This document shows positions 6,038 to 13,511 of a DNA stretch of 18,915 bases, one piece after another (the stretch's first letter is position 1; every line of letters starts with the position of its first letter). The notes beneath the pieces were generated by a model. It was given only the letters and a program-made list of their open reading frames with translations, was not told the origin of the DNA and ran no database searches. This DNA comes from an uncultured Eubacteriales bacterium. GTDB lineage: Bacteria; Bacillota; Clostridia; Peptostreptococcales; Anaerovoracaceae. Location of the stretch: assembly GCA_900542565.1 (NCBI GenBank), contig UQOC01000045.1, positions 1 through 18,915 of the forward strand. Direction: 5' to 3'. The position numbers were made by a program, and so were the translations under genes.

Positions 6038-6790
6038 ATGGAAAAGAAGAAAATATATATCATAGGAGGCTGCCGGGGGTGCGGGGCCACATTTGTGGCC
6101 GCCGGACTGGCCTTTGCCATGGGACGGCGGCCCGAAGGGGAGAAAAAAGGGATCGCATATCTTGAAGGTGTTTCCCACGATGACGGGCCAGGGGGAAGCG
6201 GACACAGCCTGCCATATTATGAACTGTCCCTAGACAGGCATATATCTGCCGGAAGATTTTCCGATATGTTCGCAGTCAAAAGAGAGGGCAAAGATCCGTC
6301 CAACAGACTGAACCTGTATGGCAATGTGAACTGGGCGGTGCGAACGGATATGTCGCCGGCAGGTGTTTTTTTGTCTCCGGAGGATGTGGCCGGAAGATTT
6401 GTGCTGTGGGACAGCCCCGGTGCATCCGGAGCGGCCTATGAGCCGGATCTGGTCATCTTTGTCTTTGATGTGCTCCCAAGCCGTGTCGTGGCATCCGTCC
6501 CTCAAAAGGAAATATGCCGGAAGCGCTTTGGAAACAGAATGCTCTGGGTCATGAACAGAGTTATGGACAAGCCATATGAAAAGGCCGCAAGGCAGGCGGA
6601 AAGATATCTTGGGATCAGAGCTGATTACTGCATAGAAAACGAACCTTTTGAAAATATCCTGTCATCAGAACTCTGTCTGCAGCCTTTTCATAAGGTCAAT
6701 GGGCTGCATGCAGGAAACACCGGGAACATAGGACCGGCAAACATGGAGATCTTTGATTCCATGGCAGAGCATATCCTTGGTCTGTACTGA
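6038..6790 (+). CDS. MinD/ParA-like P-loop protein with non-canonical Walker A
   Basis: This 250-residue cytoplasmic protein looks like a divergent member of the MinD/ParA (SIMIBI) P-loop class. An N-terminal strand (KKIYIIG) runs into GGCRGCGATF at 10-19, which resembles the deviant Walker A loop but has Ala where the catalytic Lys is expected. A Walker B-like FVLWDSPG lies near 121-128, PDLVIFVFDVLPSRVV near 136-151, and an NRV strand end near 172-174 where such proteins read the base. ATP hydrolysis may therefore be lost or altered. No ribosome binding site precedes the ATG. The next in-frame ATG, at residue 28, would remove the P-loop, so 6038 is kept. The partner and role are unknown; it sits upstream of ftsEX, but this does not prove a division role. 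Confidence 0.6.
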   Translation: MEKKKIYIIGGCRGCGATFVAAGLAFAMGRRPEGEKKGIAYLEGVSHDDGPGGSGHSLPYYELSLDRHISAGRFSDMFAVKREGKDPSNRLNLYGNVNWAVRTDMSPAGVFLSPEDVAGRFVLWDSPGASGAAYEPDLVIFVFDVLPSRVVASVPQKEICRKRFGNRMLWVMNRVMDKPYEKAARQAERYLGIRADYCIENEPFENILSSELCLQPFHKVNGLHAGNTGNIGPANMEIFDSMAEHILGLY

Positions 6791-6882
6791 TAAGGGGGAA
6801 AGATTGACAGACTTCGCGGCATATCACAGTATCTACACATTTTCTGCCATGATTTTCTATTTCATTTAATGTCAAAATGTAG

Positions 6883-6888
6883 TATAAT
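6883..6888 (+). promoter_or_regulatory. Candidate -10 box of the ftsE promoter
   Basis: A perfect TATAAT lies 41 bases before the ftsE start. The -35 region (about 6860-6866, TTTCATT) is a poor match. A consensus TTGACA at 6804-6809 exists further up but has only weak -10 candidates at proper spacing. Confidence 0.45.
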
Positions 6889-6928
6889 TATAATGAATTT
6901 GTAGAAAAAAGTACAAACGGAGGTAAAC

Positions 6929-7627
6929 ATGATTACTTTTAGCCATGTGACCAAAACTTACCGTACGAACATAGGGCTGGATGATGTTAGTGTCGACATT
7001 GCAAAAGGAGATTTTGTTTTTCTGGTAGGCCCCAGCGGAGCCGGAAAATCCACTTTTATCAAGCTTATACTTAAAGAGATAGATGCTGACGAAGGAAGCA
7101 TAATAGTTGATGATAAAGAAGTAACCACTTTGAGCAACAGGGAAGTCCCGGAACTCAGGAGAAAGATCGGGACTGTATTTCAGGATTTCCGCCTGCTCCC
7201 AAAAAAGACAGTGTTTGAAAATGTGGCTTTCGCCATGGAAGTCCTGCACAAGAGCAAGAGACAGATAAGGAAACAGGTCCCCCAGGTGCTGAGTCTGGTG
7301 GGCATAACAGACAAGGCCCACAAATATCCTGATGAGCTTTCAGCCGGTGAGCAGCAAAGAGTGGCCATAGCAAGGGCCATCATAAATAACCCGACTGTAC
7401 TCATTGCCGATGAGCCCACAGGAAATCTGGACCCGATAACAGCAGCGGAGATAATGGACCTTCTTGAACAGATAAACATGAGAGGAACTACTATAGTTAT
7501 GGTGACACATGCCAAGGATATAGTAGACAGGATGAAAAAGCGAGTCATAGCCATAGAAAAAGGAAAGATCATAAGAGATGAAGAAGGCGTTTACGGCTTC
7601 AAAGAGGGGGTGAATACCCTTGAATAG
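6929..7627 (+). CDS. ftsE: Cell division ATP-binding protein FtsE
   Basis: FtsE is the 232-residue ABC ATPase that works with FtsX at the membrane to switch peptidoglycan hydrolases on outside the cell. It has Walker A GPSGAGKST (34-42), Q-loop Gln85, the family-typical FRLL after it, signature LSAGEQQ (137-143), Walker B VLIADEP (157-163) and switch His194. The signature has Ala where LSGGQ-type motifs have the second Gly, a variation seen in other FtsE proteins. The ATG at 6929 follows GGAGGT closely. It overlaps ftsX by eight bases. The whole cluster from here to tcdA is co-directional with minimal gaps. Confidence 0.97.
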   Translation: MITFSHVTKTYRTNIGLDDVSVDIAKGDFVFLVGPSGAGKSTFIKLILKEIDADEGSIIVDDKEVTTLSNREVPELRRKIGTVFQDFRLLPKKTVFENVAFAMEVLHKSKRQIRKQVPQVLSLVGITDKAHKYPDELSAGEQQRVAIARAIINNPTVLIADEPTGNLDPITAAEIMDLLEQINMRGTTIVMVTHAKDIVDRMKKRVIAIEKGKIIRDEEGVYGFKEGVNTLE

Positions 7628-8510
7628 TCTTTTTTACAATATCAAGCAGGGTTTTACCCAGATCCTCAGGAACCGCGGAATGAGCCTTGCATCTATATTT
7701 TCCATAGTGGCGATGCTTTTTATTTTGGGGATCTTCTTTTGCATACTTGTTAACCTTAACCTGTTTACCGAAGTTGTAAGACAGGATTATGACCAGGTGG
7801 AGGTATTCCTTGAGGATGAGGTGACACAGGAACAGGCGCAGCAGCTTATGGCCGATATAGAAAACTACGAGGGCGTCAGCAGCGTCACATACAGGACAAA
7901 AGAGGAAGCCCTTGACATAATGAAGGAAAGATGGGGGGAAAGCGGATATCTGCTTGATTCCCTCGGAGAAAACCCTCTGCCTGCTTCCATACTCATAGGC
8001 GTTGAAAACATAGATGACGCTTCTGCTGTATCGGAATATGCAGGCTCATTGGACGGAGTAGAGGATATACAGTACTACAGGGAGACGGTGGAAAAACTGA
8101 CTTCAGTGACACGGGGACTGCAGATCGGAGCCATTGTGGTCATGGCGTTCCTCATAGTGGTGTGTATAGTGGTCGTCTCCAATACCATCAAACTCACCGT
8201 TTTCGCACGATCAAGGGAAATCAGGATAATGAAATATGTAGGCGCCACCAACTGGTTCATCAGGGGACCGTTCATGACGGAAGGCGTCATCATCGGGGTG
8301 TTTGCTGCCCTTGTGGCGACAGTGCTCATGGGGCTTCTCTATGGCAATGTCATCAACCTCATAGGTAATCAGGTCATAGCCATTGTTTCAGCTCCGCTGA
8401 TCTCGGCGGGATATATGATAGTAAACATGCTTATCATATTCCTGGTACTTGGGGCCAGCATAGGAGCGTGGGGAAGTATAATTTCCATGAGGAAGTTCCT
8501 TGATGCATAA
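7620..8510 (+). CDS. ftsX: Cell division protein FtsX
   Basis: FtsX is the 296-residue membrane subunit that passes the ATPase cycle of FtsE to an extracellular hydrolase. One membrane helix at about 24-46 is followed by an extracellular domain (about 47-170) and three further helices from about 172, 220 and 262. The FtsX/MacB-like region carries FARSREIRIMKYVGATNWFIRGPF, typical of FtsX. The TTG at 7620 is used: GAGGGGGTGA lies about 7 bases upstream, and the reading frame overlaps the ftsE stop by eight bases, which should couple translation. The next gene encodes the likely hydrolase partner. Confidence 0.95.
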   Translation: MNSLFYNIKQGFTQILRNRGMSLASIFSIVAMLFILGIFFCILVNLNLFTEVVRQDYDQVEVFLEDEVTQEQAQQLMADIENYEGVSSVTYRTKEEALDIMKERWGESGYLLDSLGENPLPASILIGVENIDDASAVSEYAGSLDGVEDIQYYRETVEKLTSVTRGLQIGAIVVMAFLIVVCIVVVSNTIKLTVFARSREIRIMKYVGATNWFIRGPFMTEGVIIGVFAALVATVLMGLLYGNVINLIGNQVIAIVSAPLISAGYMIVNMLIIFLVLGASIGAWGSIISMRKFLDA

Positions 8511-8523
8511 CGGAGGAGATAAG

Positions 8524-9582
8524 ATGAAAAAGAAAGGTATTTGCTTAGGACTGGCAGCAATCCTGATATTCACATTTTCTGTATCCGGGATGGCATTTGC
8601 ATCATCTCAGAGCGAACTGGAAGAGGATCTTGCCAGCGTGGAAAACGAAAGAGACGAAGTGAGCCAGAGGCTTTCGGAAGTCATGGATCAGATAGAGACA
8701 CTGCAGCCTCAGGTTGATGCGCTGGATGCAGAGGTGGCTGAGGCAAACAGCAAGATCGTTGCCACCGAAAATGAGATAGCCCAGAAGGAAGAAGAAATGC
8801 GCAGCCGTGAGGACGGGCTCAATGAAAGACTTCGGGTCATGTACAAAAACGGATCCGTAGGTTTCATAGATGTGCTCCTTGGGTCAAACAGCATTTCGGA
8901 ATTCATTTCCAACCTTGACCTTATCCAGAGGATATATAAAAATGATATGGATGTGCTGGAAACCCTCCAGAAAGAGCATGAGGAACTGGAGGATCTGAGA
9001 GCGGAGCTCCAGCAGGACAAGGCCGACCTTGACCAGAAACGCGCCGAACTGGAAAGCCAGGTGGCGGAGCTGGATTCTCTCAAAGCTGAACTGGAAGCTA
9101 AAGAGGACGAACTGCTGGCTCAGGCAGAAGATCTTAACCAGCAGATACAGGATATGATAGACACAGGCAGTGACTATGTGGGCGGAGGTTCATGGGTATG
9201 GCCTGCTCCTGCCAGTCATTACCTGACATCATATTTCGGATGGAGGATACATCCGGTTTACGGAACATGGAAATACCATTCCGGAATAGATATAGCCGCT
9301 TCTTCCGGGACCAATGTCCTGGCGGCAGCATCCGGGACTGTAATACTTTCCCAGCAGTACGGCGGATATGGACAGTGTATAATAATCGACCACGGAGGCG
9401 GCATAACAAGCCTTTACGGTCATATGATAATAGGTTCGCAGAAGGTATCCGTAGGAGATACGGTGCAGGCCGGACAGGTGATCGGCCTTGTAGGCAGCAG
9501 CGGCGTGTCTACGGGACCTCATCTGCATTTTGAAGTACGAGAGGGCGGAACCCTTGTAGACCCGCTTAACTATATAAGCTGA
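8524..9582 (+). CDS. Secreted coiled-coil M23 (LytM) peptidase, likely FtsEX-controlled
   Basis: This 352-residue exported murein hydrolase starts with a signal peptide cleaved after about residue 26 (GMAFA/SS). A long glutamate- and leucine-rich coiled coil fills about 28-205, and a C-terminal M23 domain about 225-350. The zinc and catalytic residues are intact: His252 and Asp256 in HSGID, and His333-Leu-His335 followed by FE. It therefore differs from E. coli EnvC, which keeps the layout but has lost catalysis, and resembles Gram-positive FtsEX partners in arrangement. ATG 8524 follows GGAGGAG closely; an upstream in-frame ATG at 8500 overlaps ftsX and has no such site. FtsX binding through the coiled coil is inferred from the neighbours. 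Confidence 0.93.
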   Translation: MKKKGICLGLAAILIFTFSVSGMAFASSQSELEEDLASVENERDEVSQRLSEVMDQIETLQPQVDALDAEVAEANSKIVATENEIAQKEEEMRSREDGLNERLRVMYKNGSVGFIDVLLGSNSISEFISNLDLIQRIYKNDMDVLETLQKEHEELEDLRAELQQDKADLDQKRAELESQVAELDSLKAELEAKEDELLAQAEDLNQQIQDMIDTGSDYVGGGSWVWPAPASHYLTSYFGWRIHPVYGTWKYHSGIDIAASSGTNVLAAASGTVILSQQYGGYGQCIIIDHGGGITSLYGHMIIGSQKVSVGDTVQAGQVIGLVGSSGVSTGPHLHFEVREGGTLVDPLNYIS

Positions 9583-9584
9583 AT

Positions 9585-11255
9585 ATGAAACTTGATCCTA
9601 TAGTAAAGAAAATCTTGAACAAAAGAGGAATATGTGCCGAAGCTGACATCGTTGAATTCCTGTCAGATAAACCGAGAAAAACTTACGATCCATTCCTGCT
9701 TCCCGATATGGAGGCAGGAGTGGATTTGATTTTATCTGAAACAGGCAAAGGCTCCAAGATTTGTGTGTATGGAGATTACGATGCTGACGGTATAACATCT
9801 ACTGTGCTGATGATGACGATGCTTTCTCATCTTACATCATGGGAAAATCTGTCATACTACATACCATCCCGGTTTGAAGAGGGATATGGCCTGAACATGG
9901 AGGCTGTAGAGCAGATAGCAGCCGGCGGCTGTGATATGATAATAACAGTAGACTGTGGGAGCGTTTCCTACGAAGAAGCGGAGTATGCCAAGAAGCTGGG
10001 CATGAAGATACTGGTGACCGACCATCATAATATTACAGACAAGATGGCAGACTGTCTGCTGATAAACCCCAAGCGCCCGGACAGCGGCTATCCTTTCAGA
10101 GAACTGGCAGGCTGCGGAGTAGCTTTCAAGGTCGCTCAGGGCCTGCAAAAAAAAGCAGGCCTGCCGAAGCACACTCTGACAGAGGTCCTTGACCTGGCCG
10201 CCATAGGTACAGTTGGGGATATAATGCCTCTGCTGGATGAAAACAGGACCATAACAAAATACGGACTGAAAGTGATAAACATGTGCCCAAGGCCGGGACT
10301 GAAAAAGCTCATAGAGGGCACTTCCCTGAAAGCAGGATCGATCTCATCCGGAAATATCAGCTTCGTGATCGTGCCGCATCTGAATGCCTCCGGGAGGATA
10401 GAGGACGCTTCGCAGGCAGTGGAACTCCTGCTTGGCAGATGTCCAGATGAAGAAATGGATATGATAGTGTCAGATATCCTCCAAAAGAACATCCAGAGAC
10501 GGAAACTGCAGAATGAACTCTTTGAAGAACTGAAAAAGGCTGTGGATAAAGATGCTCCCGATGATTTTATGATCCTGGAGTCTGACGGGAACCATGAGGG
10601 CATAGCCGGTATCGTGGCGGGAAAGATCAAGGATGCTTTCTACAGGCCCACGGTGATATTGAGTCCAACAGGAGACGGCGACAGCCTCCTCAAAGGTACG
10701 GGCCGCAGTATTGAGGGAGTGGATCTTTACAAAGTGCTCAAAACCCAGGAACACCTTTTTGTAAAGTTCGGCGGTCATGCAGGAGCCTGCGGCTTTTCCA
10801 TGAAAAAAGAGGACTTGCCTCTGCTCAAAGAGGGAGTTTCTCAGCAGATGCAAAAGATAAAAGCTGAGAATAGCCGGGTGTTTGAAAGAAAGTTTGATAT
10901 AGATATGGAGCTTTCTCCCGGACAGATGTCTGTTGAGCTGGCACAGCAGATGGAAATGCTCGCTCCATTTGGCAATAAGAATCCAAGACCGCTGATCGAA
11001 TGCCGTCCGGTGCATATCAGCAATGTAAGGTATATGGGCTCCGATGGCCAGCATGTGAGGTTTTATGCTGCCGTAGACAGATCAGCCAAGCTGGAGTGCG
11101 TTCTTTTCAATAATGCAAAAAAGTACGATTTTACAAAGCTGGAAAAAGAAGATGTGAACATGGTCGGAAACATCGAGTGCCATCAGTGGCAGGGCAATAT
11201 GCGTCTTCAGTTTCTTGCAGCAGAAATACAAATTGACGAACAACCTGGGCAATGA
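9585..11255 (+). CDS. recJ: Single-stranded-DNA-specific exonuclease RecJ
   Basis: RecJ is a 556-residue 5'-3' exonuclease on single-stranded DNA, used in recombination and repair. The DHH phosphoesterase domain shows YGDYDADG (62-69) and TDHHN (145-149). The DHHA1 domain contains HEGIAGIVAGKIK and GGHAGACGFSM, and a C-terminal OB-type region follows. Length is close to E. coli RecJ and shorter than the Bacillus protein, which carries an extra C-terminal domain. The ATG at 9585 is only two bases after the stop of the peptidase gene and has no good ribosome binding site, suggesting re-initiation by the same ribosomes. Confidence 0.94.
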   Translation: MKLDPIVKKILNKRGICAEADIVEFLSDKPRKTYDPFLLPDMEAGVDLILSETGKGSKICVYGDYDADGITSTVLMMTMLSHLTSWENLSYYIPSRFEEGYGLNMEAVEQIAAGGCDMIITVDCGSVSYEEAEYAKKLGMKILVTDHHNITDKMADCLLINPKRPDSGYPFRELAGCGVAFKVAQGLQKKAGLPKHTLTEVLDLAAIGTVGDIMPLLDENRTITKYGLKVINMCPRPGLKKLIEGTSLKAGSISSGNISFVIVPHLNASGRIEDASQAVELLLGRCPDEEMDMIVSDILQKNIQRRKLQNELFEELKKAVDKDAPDDFMILESDGNHEGIAGIVAGKIKDAFYRPTVILSPTGDGDSLLKGTGRSIEGVDLYKVLKTQEHLFVKFGGHAGACGFSMKKEDLPLLKEGVSQQMQKIKAENSRVFERKFDIDMELSPGQMSVELAQQMEMLAPFGNKNPRPLIECRPVHISNVRYMGSDGQHVRFYAAVDRSAKLECVLFNNAKKYDFTKLEKEDVNMVGNIECHQWQGNMRLQFLAAEIQIDEQPGQ

Positions 11256-11261
11256 TATAAT
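11233..11261 (+). promoter_or_regulatory. Strong internal promoter upstream of yerC
   Basis: TTGACG at 11233-11238, a 17-base spacer, and a perfect TATAAT at 11256-11261. It spans the recJ stop codon. The predicted start near 11268 leaves an 18-base leader holding AAAGGAG just before the yerC ATG. Confidence 0.65.
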
Positions 11262-11285
11262 TTTAGCAAGAAAGGAGCGCACGCC

Positions 11286-11594
11286 ATGTCATACGAATCA
11301 AGACTGAAAAATCAGGATATAGATGAACTGTTTGAGGCTATACTTACCCTCAGGGACCAGGAAGATTGTTACCGTTTTTTTGAAGATATCTGCACCATAA
11401 ATGAGATACATGCCATAGCACAGAGACTCCAGGTGGCCAAGCTGCTTTCCGAAAAAAGAACATATGCTGAGATAGAAGCTCTGACCAAGGCGTCCACGGC
11501 GACCATAAGCAGGATAAACAAATGCCTGGTATATGGAGCTGATGGTTACAGACGGGTACTTGAGCGGCTGAAAGAAAACGAAGATGCCAAATGA
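11286..11594 (+). CDS. yerC: TrpR-like protein of the YerC/YecD family
   Basis: This 102-residue DNA-binding protein matches the YerC/YecD subgroup of the Trp repressor fold. The helix-turn-helix lies in LSEKRTYAEIEALTKASTATISRINKCL (about 52-80), with serine and threonine rich turn TKASTATISR. Members are small, conserved in Bacillota, and their targets are mostly unknown. They are not proven tryptophan repressors, and no trp gene is nearby. The start is fixed by AAAGGAG, and the gene has its own promoter at the recJ stop. Its 3' end overlaps the following gene by 11 bases. Confidence 0.88.
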   Translation: MSYESRLKNQDIDELFEAILTLRDQEDCYRFFEDICTINEIHAIAQRLQVAKLLSEKRTYAEIEALTKASTATISRINKCLVYGADGYRRVLERLKENEDAK

Positions 11595-12156
11595 TTTTGA
11601 CTTGTTCATACGCAGGGACTTTGATCCGGCTGCCGAAAGGCACGCAGGTTTTTCCAACAGCCTCCTGTGCAGGGCTGTTGCCGCATACGGCATTCCACGG
11701 GAAAGGGCCGAAGCCCTGAGCCTTTTGAGAACGGAAAAGGGCAAACCCTTTTTTAAAGATTCTGACATATATTTTAATATAAGCCATAGCCGGAACATAT
11801 GGGCCTGCCTTGTCGGCCGGTCTTGTTGCGGCTTGGATATCCAGTATATCAGGCCGTGCAGCTATCAGAAACTTGCAGGGCGTTTTTTTTCGGAGACAGA
11901 ACAGCAATATGTGAGCGAAAACGGCATTGACGGCTTTTTTGACATATGGGTAAGGCGTGAGGCATACGGAAAATTTACCGGAGAGGGCTTTTTCGGAGAG
12001 TGTCCGGATTTTATCCGCAATGGAAAACCGGTGGGAGAACTTCCCGGCGGCGTGGTGATGGTGCCGGTGGAACTGAAAACAGCAGAGCGAGATATAAAAT
12101 GCGCCGTCTGCACCGGCGGCCCTGTTTCCGTTTTAAATATCAGGGAGGACTGGTAA
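11584..12156 (+). CDS. Sfp-type 4'-phosphopantetheinyl transferase
   Basis: This 190-residue enzyme should move phosphopantetheine from coenzyme A to a serine of carrier proteins. Family motifs are GKP (53-55), FNISHS (64-69), GLDIQ (83-87) and WVRREAYGKFTGEGF (122-136). Asp85 and Glu126 are expected Mg2+ ligands. The residue two after Asp85 is Gln87, where Sfp has a Glu ligand, and the WxxKEA motif reads WVRREA. The fold and most motifs are kept, so activity is plausible. At 190 residues it is shorter than Sfp (about 224). It overlaps yerC by 11 bases, and no carrier protein, polyketide or peptide synthase gene is present in the window. Confidence 0.85.
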   Translation: MPNDFDLFIRRDFDPAAERHAGFSNSLLCRAVAAYGIPRERAEALSLLRTEKGKPFFKDSDIYFNISHSRNIWACLVGRSCCGLDIQYIRPCSYQKLAGRFFSETEQQYVSENGIDGFFDIWVRREAYGKFTGEGFFGECPDFIRNGKPVGELPGGVVMVPVELKTAERDIKCAVCTGGPVSVLNIREDW

Positions 12157-12157
12157 A

Positions 12158-12994
12158 ATGAAGATAACTTTTTTATCCGACAATATCACGGAAAATCCAA
12201 AATGTCTGGCTGAATGGGGACTGTCCGTTTACATTGAGACAGGAGAGAAAAAGGTCCTTTTTGACCTGGGCGCCTCGTCAATGTTTGTCCGCAATGCCAA
12301 AAAACTCAGGATAGACCTTTCGGAAGCCGATCTTGCAGTGATCAGTCACGGCCATTACGATCACACAGGCGGAATGGAGGCTTTTGCGGAAATAAACGGC
12401 AAGGCCCCGGTCTATATCCATCGCAGCGCTCTTCAGGAATTTTACGGGACCGATGACAACGGTAATATGGATGACTACAACTGTGGTATCCTCTGGAGTC
12501 AGGAACTGAAGGATAGGCTGGCGGACAGGCTGGTATTCACCGACCATGTGACCGAGATAGATGAAAATATCGCCTTGATAGGCGACATAAAACCGCTGGA
12601 CGAGTTCCCGATGACAGAAAATTTCTACATCCCGGTGGACGCCGATAAGAAAGAATTCCGTCCCGACCCCATGGACCACGAGCAGATCCTGGTGATCAGA
12701 GAGGGCGGCGGTCTTCATGTGTTCTCAGGCTGCGCCCACACAGGTATCATGGCGATTTTACATCGGGTAAGGGAAGAATATCCCGGCATGCCTATCAGGA
12801 GCGTTACAGCCGGAATGCATCTGTATTCTCTTCCTGAGCACAAGAAGCGCGAAGTTGTAGAGGCTATGGCAGAAATGAAGATAGGATATGTGCTTCCTGT
12901 CCACTGCACAGGCATGGAAGCGATCATGATGTTCCGGGAAAAGATGGGAGAAGGCTGTATCATAGCCAAAGCCGGCGAAACATATGAGTTCTGA
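12158..12994 (+). CDS. Metallo-beta-lactamase-fold hydrolase
   Basis: This 278-residue cytoplasmic protein has the MBL dimetal motif SHGHYDH at 63-69 (His64, His66, Asp68, His69), a further ligand region FSGCAHTG near 188-195, and VLPVHCTG near the C-terminus. The arrangement fits the group often named after 7,8-dihydropterin-6-methyl-4-(beta-D-ribofuranosyl)-aminobenzene-5'-phosphate synthase, in which most members have no proven substrate. A specific reaction is therefore not assigned. The start follows AGGGAGG about 10 bases upstream, one base after the stop of the transferase gene. Its end overlaps recX by 11 bases. Confidence 0.88.
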   Translation: MKITFLSDNITENPKCLAEWGLSVYIETGEKKVLFDLGASSMFVRNAKKLRIDLSEADLAVISHGHYDHTGGMEAFAEINGKAPVYIHRSALQEFYGTDDNGNMDDYNCGILWSQELKDRLADRLVFTDHVTEIDENIALIGDIKPLDEFPMTENFYIPVDADKKEFRPDPMDHEQILVIREGGGLHVFSGCAHTGIMAILHRVREEYPGMPIRSVTAGMHLYSLPEHKKREVVEAMAEMKIGYVLPVHCTGMEAIMMFREKMGEGCIIAKAGETYEF

Positions 12995-13511
12995 GAAATG
13001 CAGGAATACAGCTCTGAGATATGTGGCCATGCGCATGAGAACGGAAGGGCAGGTGGCTGATTATCTGCGGCGAAAGGAATTTGGGGAAGCAGATATTGCG
13101 GATGCCATCGGATTCCTGAGAGAATACAGATATGTGGATGATGTCCGGTATTGCCGGATGTATTTTCGGGAAGCCTGTCTGAAAGGCCGGGGCAGACGGC
13201 GCATAGAGCAGGAACTCATGAGGAAAAAGGTTGACAGGAGCATTATCAGGGAAAGTATTGACAGCTATCTTTCTGAAGATAACGAAGAATACCAGCAGCT
13301 TCTTGAGGAGATCATGACGGAAAAGGACAGAGCATTGTCCGAAGGCAGGAAAATGCTGAAAAACCATGAAGAAAGCGGCAGATATGCAGATAAAAACTTT
13401 CTGGCAAAAGTCGGCAGGAGGCTCATGGGCCTCGGCTACGGAAGCGAGACCATATATTCGGTCATAGGCATATTGATGAAGGAAAGAAAAGAGGAAGATG
13501 ATAAAAGGTGA
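12984..13511 (+). CDS. recX: RecX family regulator of RecA
   Basis: RecX binds RecA filaments and modulates their growth. This 175-residue copy shows the tandem three-helix repeats of the family: an early RTEGQVADYLRRKEFGEADI (about 19-38), then YVDDVRYCRMYFREACLKGRGRRRIEQEL in the middle, and a C-terminal RRLMGLGYGSETIYSVI. The ATG at 12984 overlaps the MBL gene by 11 bases and has only a poor ribosome binding site (GGCGAA), so coupling is likely. It overlaps tcdA by 14 bases. recA is not in the window. Confidence 0.9.
   Translation: MSSEKCRNTALRYVAMRMRTEGQVADYLRRKEFGEADIADAIGFLREYRYVDDVRYCRMYFREACLKGRGRRRIEQELMRKKVDRSIIRESIDSYLSEDNEEYQQLLEEIMTEKDRALSEGRKMLKNHEESGRYADKNFLAKVGRRLMGLGYGSETIYSVIGILMKERKEEDDKR

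Noticed and set aside
6064..6081. AGGAGG followed by GTG inside the MinD-like gene as an alternative start
   Set aside because: The GTG at 6079 is out of frame with the protein, and the AGGAGG encodes part of the P-loop.
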